From Prevotellaceae bacterium (GTDB lineage Bacteria > Bacteroidota > Bacteroidia > Bacteroidales > Paludibacteraceae), in assembly GCA_020636675.1 (NCBI GenBank), contig JACJXK010000007.1:1-64000 (forward strand): a stretch of DNA of 64,000 bases. Direction: 5' to 3'. The notes below the pieces were generated by a model. That model saw only the letters and a list, made by a program, of their open reading frames with translations, had not been told where the DNA came from and did not search any database. The position numbers were made by a program, and so were the translations under genes. Positions 1 through 8,702 of this stretch are shown piece by piece; position 1 is the stretch's first letter, and every line of letters begins with the position of its first letter.

Positions 1-537
1 GACCTGCAAGACTCTTTCGAAAAGAAAGGCATCCAAATAAAAAACATCAACGTAGGCGGAGGTTTAGGCATCAACTACGAACACCCCAACCACATGCCGA
101 TAGCCGACTTTGAGGCATACTTCAGTCTATTCAACAAACATCTGAAGCTGAGAGAAGGCCAACAGGTTCACTGCGAACCGGGGCGCTCCATCGTAGCCCA
201 GTGCGGAAGCCTCATCACAAAAGTGACTTACGTAAAGAAAGGCAAGGAGAAGCAATTTGCCATCGTAGACGCAGGCATGACGGATCTGATACGCCCTGCC
301 CTTTATGACGCCTACCACAGAATAGAGAACATCACTTCGGACAAAGCCGCCCGAAAATATGACGTAGTGGGCCCTATCTGCGAATCGTCTGACGTATTCC
401 AGAAAGATACGGAACTGAATGAGACCCAGAGAGGAGACCTCTTGGCTCTCCGTTCGGCCGGCGCATACGGAGAAATCATGGCTTCCCGCTACAACCTCAG
501 AAGGCTGCCCGGATCCGTGCTCTCTTCCGAAATATAA
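1..537 (+). CDS. lysA: Diaminopimelate decarboxylase, C-terminal part (cut by window edge)
   Basis: The reading frame is open from base 1, so only the last 178 residues are present and the start lies outside the window. LysA decarboxylates meso-diaminopimelate to lysine with PLP as cofactor, the last step of the diaminopimelate pathway. Visible family motifs are the glycine-rich phosphate-binding loop GGGLGI (visible residues 19-24), EPGRS (59-63) and CESSD (127-131), whose Cys comes from the partner subunit in the dimeric active site, followed by AGAYG near the end. The glycosyltransferase gene starts 50 bases downstream on the same strand, so the two may be cotranscribed. The family call is firm; the N-terminal half cannot be judged. 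Confidence 0.93.
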   Translation, partial: DLQDSFEKKGIQIKNINVGGGLGINYEHPNHMPIADFEAYFSLFNKHLKLREGQQVHCEPGRSIVAQCGSLITKVTYVKKGKEKQFAIVDAGMTDLIRPALYDAYHRIENITSDKAARKYDVVGPICESSDVFQKDTELNETQRGDLLALRSAGAYGEIMASRYNLRRLPGSVLSSEI

Positions 538-587
538 TGATTCCGGTTGTTTCTCATACAAAATAAGTTTTTTCAAAACATCGAGAA

Positions 588-1769
588 ATGTTCATAATAG
601 ACGAGTTTTTATCGTTATCTCCTATCACTCAGATAATATGTGCGGTGTTTGTATTTTCATTTATAATACAAGCCTATTACTATCTGCGCTACTATACCGG
701 GATTTGGTCTTTAAGCAGTAAAATAAACAAGGGCAACCATCCCTATTGCAAAAAGAAGCCGCCAGTCTCCGTAATTATCTGCGCAAAAAACGAAGCCGAC
801 AATCTGGAGAAATTCCTCCCCTCCGTATTGGAGCAGGATTATCCCGAATTTGAAGTCATTGTGGTCAACGATGGTTCTACGGACGAGAGTAGCGACCTTT
901 TGGAAAAACTCCAGAAACGCTATCCTAATCTATACCACACATTCCTGCCCATGGACGCAAAATATATGAGCCGCAAAAAGATGTGCTTGACGGTAGGCAT
1001 CAAGGCCGCCCGTTTCGAACACCTGCTGCTCATCGACGCCGACTGCCAGCCGGCCAGCAAATATTGGATTGCCAACATGGTGCAGAACTTCAACGACAAA
1101 ACGGACATTGTGCTCGGCTACGGAGCCCATGCGTTCAAAAACGGATTCGTCAATTCGATGATATGCTACGACATCATGTTCATAGCCATGCAATACATGG
1201 GGTTCGCAATAAAGGGAAAGCCATACATGGGAGTAGGAAGAAACTTGGCCTACAAGAAATCGCTCTTCTTTAAGAACAAAGGATTCGCTTCACACTTGAA
1301 TCTGGTCTCCGGAGACGACGACCTCTTTATTCAAGAAGTGGCAAACAGACACAACACCAGCGTGGAGTTTTCGGAACGGAGCATATCCCTCTCCAATAGA
1401 GAGATGAACTTTCGAGACTTCCGCCTACAAAAAGAGCGTCATCTGAGCACAAGCTCAAGATATACCTCTTCATCTAAAATGAGAATTGGAGGCGAAGTGC
1501 TAACAAGAGGTTTGTTCTATGCGACGTTCGCCACGCTACTCGTTCTATTCCTCTCCTGCCAACATTTCATTTTTGCGGGGATAACGGCAGGCCTCTTCTT
1601 AGTACGCTTTACCATTCAGGCCGTAGTCATCAACAAGACTTGCAAAAACCTGCAGGAAAAGATGTATATACTTTCCATTCCACTATTTGACATATTTCTG
1701 CCACTACTCACCCTCTATATCATGTCTTTCGGCAAGATTGGGGTAAAAGAGGACTCTATGTGGCGATAA
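588..1769 (+). CDS. Membrane-bound family 2 glycosyltransferase
   Basis: A 393-residue inner-membrane protein. One hydrophobic segment (about residues 13-33) precedes a cytoplasmic GT-A domain that starts near residue 58 (PVSVIICAKNEADNL). It carries NDGSTD (94-99), a DAD metal/nucleotide-sugar motif (150-152), GDDDLF near 240 and a QKERH segment near 280 that resembles the Q(Q/R)xRW acceptor-site motif of processive enzymes. Two or three hydrophobic segments close the protein (about 305-385). This arrangement is usual for GT2 enzymes that move sugars onto lipid carriers or polymers, but the sugar and acceptor cannot be read from sequence. It lies between lysA and the DUF2007/mazG pair in one direction with short gaps, suggesting an operon without a functional theme. 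Confidence 0.85.
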   Translation: MFIIDEFLSLSPITQIICAVFVFSFIIQAYYYLRYYTGIWSLSSKINKGNHPYCKKKPPVSVIICAKNEADNLEKFLPSVLEQDYPEFEVIVVNDGSTDESSDLLEKLQKRYPNLYHTFLPMDAKYMSRKKMCLTVGIKAARFEHLLLIDADCQPASKYWIANMVQNFNDKTDIVLGYGAHAFKNGFVNSMICYDIMFIAMQYMGFAIKGKPYMGVGRNLAYKKSLFFKNKGFASHLNLVSGDDDLFIQEVANRHNTSVEFSERSISLSNREMNFRDFRLQKERHLSTSSRYTSSSKMRIGGEVLTRGLFYATFATLLVLFLSCQHFIFAGITAGLFLVRFTIQAVVINKTCKNLQEKMYILSIPLFDIFLPLLTLYIMSFGKIGVKEDSMWR

Positions 1770-1788
1770 CAGATATAAAACAATCTAC

Positions 1789-2016
1789 ATGGATACAGAC
1801 AGAACCGTAGTTGTAGCAAGATTCTCAAGCCAATCAGAAGCCTATATCGCAAAAGGTCTTTTGGAGGCCAACGGCATCGATTGTTTCCTGCAAGACGAAT
1901 ACATCAACCAAACGTTCGCCATCTTCAACCCTGCATTCGGAGGCATCAAACTCTGCGTCATGGGAAAAGACATGGAAGCGGCCTATAATCTGCTGAAAGA
2001 AAACGGAGACATCTAA
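1789..2016 (+). CDS. DUF2007-family small protein
   Basis: A 75-residue protein. The line VVARFSSQSEAYIAKGLLEANG followed by a segment ending in YNLLKENGDI matches the DUF2007 (putative signal transducing) family: a short ferredoxin-like fold that in other proteins is often fused to zinc ribbons. No catalytic motif or membrane segment is visible. It sits 19 bases after the glycosyltransferase and 19 bases before mazG, so it is very likely in the same transcript. Its biochemical role is unknown. Confidence 0.75.
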   Translation: MDTDRTVVVARFSSQSEAYIAKGLLEANGIDCFLQDEYINQTFAIFNPAFGGIKLCVMGKDMEAAYNLLKENGDI

Positions 2017-2035
2017 AACAACAGAGACAACCATC

Positions 2036-2842
2036 ATGAATAACAACAGAGAGGAGAAACTGAAGGCATTTGAAAGATTGCTCGACATCATGGACGAGCT
2101 TAGGATAAAATGTCCGTGGGACAAGAAACAGACATTCGACTCACTCCGTCCCAACACCATCGAAGAGACCTTCGAGCTATGTGACGCTATCATGAAAAAA
2201 GACATGATGGACATAAAGAAAGAGTTGGGTGACGTGCTCCTGCATATCGTATTTTACTCGAAGATGGCCTCCGAAACAAATGAATTCGACATCTCCGATG
2301 TATGTAACTCTTTATGCGACAAACTCATATTCCGTCACCCTCACGTATTCGGTGAAGGAACGGCAAAGACTGCCGCACAAGTGGAACAGACGTGGGAACA
2401 GATCAAACAGAAAGAGAAAGACGGCAACAAGACTGTGCTTTCCGGAGTTCCGGATGCCCTACCCGCCCTCATCAAAGCCTACCGCATACAAGACAAAGCC
2501 CGCAACGTGGGATTTGATTGGGACAAGAAGGAACAAGTGTGGGACAAAGTGAAGGAAGAGTTCGACGAACTGAAAGTCGAGATCGGCCACATGGACGCAG
2601 AAAAGATGGAAGAGGAATTCGGAGACCTGATGTTCAGCATGATTAACGCAGCCCGACTCTACAAAATCAATCCGGAAAACGCATTGGAACGCACCAACCG
2701 TAAGTTTATACGCCGATTCAACTATTTGGAAGGAAAGACGCTGAAACAAGGCAAAGACCTGAAGGAAATGACTTTGGAGGAAATGGACAAATATTGGAAC
2801 GAAGCAAAGCAACTGGAGAAAGAAAGCAAGCTGAATCAGTAA
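2036..2842 (+). CDS. mazG: Nucleoside triphosphate pyrophosphohydrolase MazG
   Basis: A 268-residue cytoplasmic enzyme that hydrolyses (d)NTPs to the monophosphate and pyrophosphate, thought to clean the nucleotide pool and lower (p)ppGpp under stress. The hallmark N-terminal segment CPWDKKQTFDSLRPNTIEE is present, followed by two MazG repeats. The first has KKELGDVLLHIVFY and the second EEEFGDLMFSMINAARL, each carrying the ExxD metal-binding helix. The length is normal for the two-domain form found with E. coli MazG. ATG is chosen 19 bases after the DUF2007 stop. No toxin-antitoxin pair is visible next to it. Confidence 0.93.
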   Translation: MNNNREEKLKAFERLLDIMDELRIKCPWDKKQTFDSLRPNTIEETFELCDAIMKKDMMDIKKELGDVLLHIVFYSKMASETNEFDISDVCNSLCDKLIFRHPHVFGEGTAKTAAQVEQTWEQIKQKEKDGNKTVLSGVPDALPALIKAYRIQDKARNVGFDWDKKEQVWDKVKEEFDELKVEIGHMDAEKMEEEFGDLMFSMINAARLYKINPENALERTNRKFIRRFNYLEGKTLKQGKDLKEMTLEEMDKYWNEAKQLEKESKLNQ

Positions 2843-2986
2843 GGCGAAAACCAGAACGGTGGAGACAAAAAAGCCCATCTCCATCCGCCTCTAAAATCAA
2901 CCTGATTTTTTCATGAAAGGTTAGAAGCATCGTCCGTTACGGCTTTTATACATAAATTCAACCATATAATCAACGCAACAAAACGA

Positions 2987-3514
2987 TTGGACATGAATAT
3001 TATTGATAAAATAACGCTACGCGTAATGGAACTTTTTGCAGAAGAAGATGCGACACAAATAGCACACACGCAATGTGTAGCCCACTATACGCAAATACTC
3101 GCCAAGATGGAAAAGTGCAGTCAGGAACAGACGGAAACTCTTGTCGCCGCAGCTTGGCTGCACGACGTCGGGTGTCCGTCGGCACGAGCCAAATATGGCA
3201 ATTCACTACCAATAAACCAACAGACGGAAGGCGAGCGGATTGTCAACGAATGGGCAGAAGACTACCAAGAATGGAGCTCAGAGAGATGGACTCTGATATC
3301 TAAAATCGTAGGCTTCCACCATCAATATCAGAAAATGAAGGAACTACATGCTGAAGTACTATACGAAGCAGACCTTATCGTCAACCTTTTCGAAGGTTAT
3401 TATCCTTTAGACAACGCCCACCATTATTACAACACAATTGTCACGACAGATTCCGGCAAACTTCTTTTTGAAATGCTGTTCTTCAAAGAAAAGAAGAACT
3501 TCAGCCAATTATAG
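2987..3514 (+). CDS. HD-domain phosphohydrolase-like protein
   Basis: A 175-residue single-domain protein of the HD superfamily. The expected metal ligands are visible in order: H27, the H59-D60 doublet in AAWLHDVG, a His pair at 111-112 and D129 in EADLIVNLFEG. Such small HD proteins hydrolyse phosphate esters, often of nucleotides, and the substrate cannot be told from sequence. The gene is separated from mazG by 144 bases and from proS by 243 bases, and neither gap ties it to a pathway. The second codon pair also offers an ATG two codons in (residue 3). Confidence 0.75.
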   Translation: MDMNIIDKITLRVMELFAEEDATQIAHTQCVAHYTQILAKMEKCSQEQTETLVAAAWLHDVGCPSARAKYGNSLPINQQTEGERIVNEWAEDYQEWSSERWTLISKIVGFHHQYQKMKELHAEVLYEADLIVNLFEGYYPLDNAHHYYNTIVTTDSGKLLFEMLFFKEKKNFSQL

Positions 3515-3671
3515 ATTACATTTCACTAAGAAACCTCTGTAAATTGAATAAATGGGACAACATTCAAATATTCATTAGAGAATCAGAACTAGCTCAATAG
3601 AAATTTAGGGACAAGCATACGCAACAAACAAAATTTTGCAAATTAAGGACTTGCGGAACTTAATTATTTTA

Positions 3672-3680
3672 TAATTTTGC
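3672..3680 (+). promoter_or_regulatory. Putative -7 box for proS
   Basis: TAatTTTGC fits the Bacteroidota housekeeping sigma -7 consensus TAnnTTTG. It lies 78 bases upstream of the proS ATG, leaving a leader of about 70 bases. No clear TTTG -33 box is present at 19-21 bases. Confidence 0.5.
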
Positions 3681-3757
3681 AAAAAAGCGGTAGACGAACA
3701 GTCTCCACAACAACATAACAAAAAAAGGCGCACAAACGCCATTTACCAAATATAGAT

Positions 3758-5242
3758 ATGGCAAAAGAATTGACACCTCGCAACGAGGATTACTCACAGT
3801 GGTATAACGACTTAGTTACAAAAGCAGATTTGGCGGAGAGCTCTGCCGTCAGAGGATGTATGGTCATCAAACCTTATGGCTACGCCATCTGGGAGAAGAT
3901 GCAGCAGGAACTGGACCGCAAGTTCAAAGAGACAGGACACAGCAACGCCTATTTCCCGTTGTTCATCCCTAAATCATTCTTGAGCAAGGAAGCCGACCAC
4001 GTGGAAGGTTTTGCCAAAGAGTGCGCTGTTGTTACACACTACCGTCTAAAAACCAATCCTGATGGAACGGGCGTTGTGGTTGATCCCGACGCCAAGTTGG
4101 AAGAGGAACTGATTGTCCGCCCGACATCCGAAACCATCATTTGGAATACATATAAGAATTGGATCCACTCCTACCGTGACCTTCCAATCCTCTGCAACCA
4201 ATGGGCTAACGTGGTCCGCTGGGAGATGCGTACAAGACTATTCCTCCGTACGGCGGAGTTCTTGTGGCAAGAGGGACATACGGCACACGAAACATACGAA
4301 GAGGCAGAAGCTGAAGCACAAAAGATGCTGAACGTTTATGGCGATTTCGCCGAAAACTTCATGGCATTGCCAGTCATCAAAGGCGTAAAATCGGCAACCG
4401 AGCGTTTTGCCGGAGCAGTTGACACCTACACCATCGAAGCTTTGATGCAAGACGGAAAGGCTCTTCAATCGGGAACATCTCACTTCCTTGGTCAGAACTT
4501 CGCAAAGGCATTCGATGTGCAATATCAAACCCGCGAAGGCAAGCTAGACTATGTCTGGGCTACGTCATGGGGCGTCTCTACCCGTTTGATGGGTGCGCTC
4601 ATCATGTCTCACTCCGACGACAACGGGCTTGTGCTGCCTCCAAGCTTGGCTCCATTCCAAGTTGTCATAGTACCTATATTCAAAGGCGCCGACCAATTAG
4701 CTCAGATATCAGAGAAAGTAAACGAGATTATCGCAAAACTAAAAACATTGGGCATCTCCGTCAAATACGACGACTCCGACACGAAGAAACCAGGATGGAA
4801 GTTCGCCGAATACGAACTGAAAGGTGTTCCCGTACGCTTGGCTTTAGGTGGAAGAGATCTCGAAAACGACACCATCGAAGTGGCCCGTCGTGACACCCTG
4901 ACCAAAGAGACCGTCAGCATGGAGGGAATCGACGCCTACATCAAAAATCTTTTGGACGAGATTCAAAAGAACATCTTCCAAAAGGCATACGACTACCGCA
5001 AATCAATGATCAAGAAGGTGGACAGCTACGACGAGTTCAAAGTGGAAATCGAGAAGGGCGGATTCATCTTGGCTCATTGGGACGGCACAGCCGAAACGGA
5101 GGCCAAAATCAAAGAAGAGACAAAAGCAACCATCCGTTGCATTCCTTTCGACAGCTATTTGGACGGAGACAAGGAACCTGGCAAATGTATGGTAACCGGT
5201 CAACCATCAAAATGCAGGGTACTATTCGCTAGAGCTTACTAA
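3758..5242 (+). CDS. proS: Prolyl-tRNA synthetase (short, archaeal/eukaryote-type ProS)
   Basis: A 494-residue class II aminoacyl-tRNA synthetase that charges tRNA-Pro. The length and the C-terminal extension ending in ...RVLFARAY show the ProS type 3 form, which lacks the editing insertion of the long bacterial enzyme. Motif 2 is visible around RWEMRTRLFLRTAEFLWQEG and motif 3 around MGALIMSHSDDNGLVLPP, followed by an anticodon-binding domain and the ProRS-specific C-terminal domain. It is a single gene with its own promoter box upstream and a strong hairpin terminator downstream. Confidence 0.96.
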   Translation: MAKELTPRNEDYSQWYNDLVTKADLAESSAVRGCMVIKPYGYAIWEKMQQELDRKFKETGHSNAYFPLFIPKSFLSKEADHVEGFAKECAVVTHYRLKTNPDGTGVVVDPDAKLEEELIVRPTSETIIWNTYKNWIHSYRDLPILCNQWANVVRWEMRTRLFLRTAEFLWQEGHTAHETYEEAEAEAQKMLNVYGDFAENFMALPVIKGVKSATERFAGAVDTYTIEALMQDGKALQSGTSHFLGQNFAKAFDVQYQTREGKLDYVWATSWGVSTRLMGALIMSHSDDNGLVLPPSLAPFQVVIVPIFKGADQLAQISEKVNEIIAKLKTLGISVKYDDSDTKKPGWKFAEYELKGVPVRLALGGRDLENDTIEVARRDTLTKETVSMEGIDAYIKNLLDEIQKNIFQKAYDYRKSMIKKVDSYDEFKVEIEKGGFILAHWDGTAETEAKIKEETKATIRCIPFDSYLDGDKEPGKCMVTGQPSKCRVLFARAY

Positions 5243-5283
5243 TAAACCCAAGTCGATACGAAATCCGTATTAACTTCTCATAT

Positions 5284-5337
5284 CGGACAACGAGCATAAT
5301 ACTTCCGCTCTATAAGGAAGAGAACTGCCGTTGTCCG
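5284..5337 (+). terminator. Rho-independent terminator of proS
   Basis: Outer arms CGGACAACG (5284-5292) and CGTTGTCCG (5329-5337) are perfectly complementary. Inside them CTTCC (5302-5306) pairs with GGAAG (5316-5320). A TTTCTTTT tract follows. It starts 42 bases after the proS stop. Confidence 0.75.
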
Positions 5338-5481
5338 TTTCTTTTATGGCAAGACACCTGCATAGACACATTTTGTTTTTCACCGCAACCCGAATCATCA
5401 GTACAAGCAATCATCTATCTTTTTAAGTAAAAATCGCATCTCCGTTAGGCGTCCCATTTCCATACATCGCACAACACACAC

Positions 5482-5513
5482 TTTGACGTTCGCAAAACAA
5501 TTGTTACCTTTGC
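5482..5513 (+). promoter_or_regulatory. Consensus Bacteroidota promoter for the AAA/nuclease gene
   Basis: TTTG (5482-5485), a 19-base spacer, then TAccTTTGC (5505-5513) match both boxes of the Bacteroidota housekeeping promoter. Transcription should start near 5520, giving a leader of about 24 bases before the ATG at 5544. This is one of the best promoters in the window. Confidence 0.75.
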
Positions 5514-5543
5514 GATAGAGGTTAAACGTAAAAGAGGAAAGAT

Positions 5544-7286
5544 ATGAAACGACTCCCTTATGGAATATCAGATTTTCGGAAAATCATCACCGAGGATTTT
5601 TACTTTGTAGACAAATCGGAGATAATCCCCGACTTGGAAAACATTGCCAACTTCATCTTCCTGCTCCGTCCGCGTCGTTTCGGCAAAAGCATTTTTAGTA
5701 ATATGCTGGCGGAGTATTACGACATCAACAATAAGGATTGTTTCAATGAACTTTTCGGAGACCTGTATATTGGTCAGCATCCTACCAAGGAGGCCAGTAA
5801 ATATATGGTGCTGAAGTTCGACTTCTCCATTGTGAAGAAAAATATGGATGAGTTGGAAGATAGTTTTCAAACTACTTGCACCAACGAGATAAAACGGTTC
5901 ATGAATAAGTACCGTTCTTTTTATACGGATTATGAATACGAGGAGGTCATAAAACAATCGATGGTCAGTGAAATGATGATAAGTCTGACATATTATGCCC
6001 ATAGCAAAGGCATTCCCGTTTACCTCTTCATCGACGAGTACGACAATTTTTCGAACACTATTCTCTCCACTCACGGCAAAGAGAAGTTTAAGGCCATCAC
6101 GCATGGCACGGGTTTCTACCGTGATTTTTTCCAGGTCTGCAAGCCTAGCTTCGACCGCATCTATCTCACGGGCGTTAGCCCGATCACATACGATGACTTG
6201 ACCTCCGGCTTCAACATCGGCACGAACATATCGCTATTGTCTCCGTTCCATAAAATCATCGGATTCACGGAGGAAGAAGTGCGTGCGATGATTGAATATT
6301 ATCGTGTCGAAGGCCGCATAAAACGACCTACGAACGTGATTGTAGAAGAGATGAAACCGTGGTATGACAACTACTGTTTCTCCAAAAGATGCTATGGCAA
6401 GGAATCGCCCATGTATAACAGCAATATGGTTCTGTTTTACATGAGTAACATTTTGCTGTGCGATCAGGCACCTGACGAGATGCTGGACCGCAACGTGGCG
6501 ACGGACTTCCCGAAGCTGCGTATGCTGCTCGACGTGGAGGATCCGGCCGACCGCCAGCGACGCATCGACATCATCCGCCAGCTGGCCAACACGAACGAGA
6601 CCACGGGCAACATCGTCATCTCATTCCCTGCGGAGGAGTTGAAGAAGGCGGACAACTTCGTGAGCCTGCTTTTCTACTACGGTCTGCTGACCTTTGCGGG
6701 CGAGGACCGTTATGGAAGGACTATACTTCGGGTGCCGAACAACACGATGCGCCAGATGTACCTCAATTATCTCTTGAACATAGCCGAGGACGAAGGTTTC
6801 CGTATCAATGACGAGCGCATCGCATTGGACGATTCCATCGTCAGGATGGCGATAGACGGAGAGTGGAAAGATGCCGTGCTCTTGCTCGGCGACCTTTACT
6901 CCAAATACAGCAGCATATGCAACTCGATAGACCGCGAGGCGGACGTGCAGGGCTTTCTGCGCGCGCTGCTCTGCATCAACCAATATTATGCCGTTCGTCC
7001 GGAGGTGGAGCTGAAAAAAGGCTTCTGCGACCTGCTCCTCTCGCCCAACGGAAGGGAGGACAACCGGGCTAAGTTCAGCTACCTCATCGAACTTAAATAT
7101 GCCAAGGCCGACGCCTCCGACGAGCAGGTTGCGAAGATGGAGGCCGATGCGAAAGCACAGCTCCTTCAATATACGGGCGATAAACAGATAGCCTCCGTCC
7201 TCTACGGCACGGAGCTGAAGGGCCTTTACTTCGTCTTCCGTGCGCACGAGTTGGTGCGGTACGGCGAGGAAGAGGTGAAGCTGTGA
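5544..7286 (+). CDS. AAA-ATPase-like / PD-(D/E)XK nuclease family protein
   Basis: A 580-residue protein of a family that is highly expanded in Bacteroidota. The N-terminal half is the AAA-ATPase-like domain: it opens with the typical LPYGISDFRKII, has a Walker A variant RPRRFGKSIF near residue 48 and a Walker B YLFIDEYDNF near 160. The C-terminal 110 residues form a PD-(D/E)XK nuclease-like domain, with GFCDLLL and the E-x-K signature in YLIELKYAK. The biological role is unproven; mobile-element or defence functions have been suggested for relatives, and copies recombine. Base composition is mosaic: by hand count line 5881-5940 is 35% GC while 6481-6600 is 65%. The gene has its own consensus promoter and no obvious partner, and looks like an accessory insertion between housekeeping genes. 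Confidence 0.85.
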   Translation: MKRLPYGISDFRKIITEDFYFVDKSEIIPDLENIANFIFLLRPRRFGKSIFSNMLAEYYDINNKDCFNELFGDLYIGQHPTKEASKYMVLKFDFSIVKKNMDELEDSFQTTCTNEIKRFMNKYRSFYTDYEYEEVIKQSMVSEMMISLTYYAHSKGIPVYLFIDEYDNFSNTILSTHGKEKFKAITHGTGFYRDFFQVCKPSFDRIYLTGVSPITYDDLTSGFNIGTNISLLSPFHKIIGFTEEEVRAMIEYYRVEGRIKRPTNVIVEEMKPWYDNYCFSKRCYGKESPMYNSNMVLFYMSNILLCDQAPDEMLDRNVATDFPKLRMLLDVEDPADRQRRIDIIRQLANTNETTGNIVISFPAEELKKADNFVSLLFYYGLLTFAGEDRYGRTILRVPNNTMRQMYLNYLLNIAEDEGFRINDERIALDDSIVRMAIDGEWKDAVLLLGDLYSKYSSICNSIDREADVQGFLRALLCINQYYAVRPEVELKKGFCDLLLSPNGREDNRAKFSYLIELKYAKADASDEQVAKMEADAKAQLLQYTGDKQIASVLYGTELKGLYFVFRAHELVRYGEEEVKL

Positions 7287-7431
7287 TGAACACTCAACTA
7301 TAAAACATTAGCGACTTGCGTGCCTCATCCGAAAAAGAAGAAAAAAATGAAACAATATCAGATAAGTGAATTTCTTTTCTCTCATCAAGAAAAGATTACA
7401 TTCAATAAAAGATGAACAGATAACGAAAGTA

Positions 7432-8622
7432 ATGACAAAAAAACTCACATTCTTTCTCCTAATCCTCTGTTGGGGATTAGGAGCCATGGCAGCTTCCATC
7501 GACACCACCGTCTCAGAACCACTTCAAACGGAAGGTTTTGATTTACTCATGGAACATTCAGAGAAATTGAAGGCAGAAAACAATCGAAATCTTTATTTCG
7601 GTATAAGCAGTTGCCTATTCACCCGCAATGCAGAATATTTTCTTCCCTATACGAAAGGATACACAGCCCTAGGTTTCTTTCTGGACCCCACACTCTCCTA
7701 TCAAATAAACGAACAGGCGGCGTTAAGCGCAGGTGTCCACCTAGCAGGCATCGCAGGAGACGACAAAGGCATCAGAAAAGTTTCTCCCATCGTCAGAATC
7801 GAGTACCAACCAACGAATTGGCTTACCGTAGTTGGAGGATCCCTTTACGGCAACCTCAGCCATAAACTATACGAACCGATGTACGACTTCGACCGTTACT
7901 TCTACGCAAACGACGAGTCCGGCCTTCAGGTGCTTACCCAAACCAAGCATTGGGAATCGGACCTTTGGTGTAATTGGGAAGTGTTCATCGTCCCTGACGA
8001 CGCCAAGCAGGAACGTTTCACCGTCGGATGGGTCAACCGATTTTTTCTCATAGGCGACAACAGCGACCGTAACACCTTCAATCTATCCTTGCCTCTGCAT
8101 CTTTTAGAAACCCACAGAGGTGGTCAATTCACCTCTCTTCAGGACACCTGCATCGAGACCCTGACCAACGTAATGATAGGAATCACCGCCAGCATCAACA
8201 GTACAGACAAGTTCATTAAGAAGACAACTTTGGATTTAGGATTTTTCGGATTCAAAAATAACTCCAACCACATGCACACCCATTACAAGAAAGGAAGTGG
8301 TGTGTATCCAAACCTGACACTACAAACCAAAGAATGGAAATTACAGACCGGCTATTGGCATGCGGATAAATTCATTGCCTCAAGAGGCAGCTATCTGTTT
8401 CAGTCCAGATCTTACTTTGACGAACTTTTTGAGCAGGAAGAGAGAAACATGATCACAGCCAAACTGTTCTACGAGCACCATTTCAAAGGATTAGGGTTTG
8501 GCATAGAGGCACAGGCCTATCATGATTTAGACCAAGAGAAGACCGATTTTTCATTCGGCATATACATGCGTTATGACAATAAATTCAAACTTCTAAAAGT
8601 CAAAGAAGATCTGATATTTTAG
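7432..8622 (+). CDS. Secreted or outer-membrane protein of unknown function
   Basis: I start it at the ATG at 7432 because this gives a clean signal peptide (MTKKLTFFLLILCWGLGAMA), although the frame is open from a GTG at 7366. The mature part of about 376 residues is rich in alternating hydrophobic/polar stretches and aromatic residues, with many segments of the type PIVRIEYQPTNWLTVVGG, and it ends in a strand-like segment. This pattern suggests a beta-barrel or periplasmic beta protein; I do not recognise a named family. It follows the AAA/nuclease gene by 145 bases and converges with comEC. Confidence 0.65.
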   Translation: MTKKLTFFLLILCWGLGAMAASIDTTVSEPLQTEGFDLLMEHSEKLKAENNRNLYFGISSCLFTRNAEYFLPYTKGYTALGFFLDPTLSYQINEQAALSAGVHLAGIAGDDKGIRKVSPIVRIEYQPTNWLTVVGGSLYGNLSHKLYEPMYDFDRYFYANDESGLQVLTQTKHWESDLWCNWEVFIVPDDAKQERFTVGWVNRFFLIGDNSDRNTFNLSLPLHLLETHRGGQFTSLQDTCIETLTNVMIGITASINSTDKFIKKTTLDLGFFGFKNNSNHMHTHYKKGSGVYPNLTLQTKEWKLQTGYWHADKFIASRGSYLFQSRSYFDELFEQEERNMITAKLFYEHHFKGLGFGIEAQAYHDLDQEKTDFSFGIYMRYDNKFKLLKVKEDLIF

Positions 8623-8653
8623 AAAGTAACCACCTCCTTTTTACAAGAATCGC

Positions 8654-8702
8654 CACAATGAGCAAGAGAGAATCCCGATAGAATTTTTCCTTACTCATTG
8701 TG
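8654..8702. terminator. Possible convergent terminator overlapping the end of comEC
   Basis: CACAATGAG (8654-8662) is complementary to CTCATTGTG (8694-8702), whose complement includes the last codons of comEC. The roughly 31-base loop is long for an intrinsic terminator, so this is a weak call. Confidence 0.3.

Larger units (their letters stand above)
5243..5543. other. Intergenic region proS to AAA/nuclease gene
   Basis: It holds the proS terminator (5284-5337) and the promoter of the next gene (5482-5513). Between them, roughly 5340-5480, I see no open reading frame with coding character and no other structure. Confidence 0.6.
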
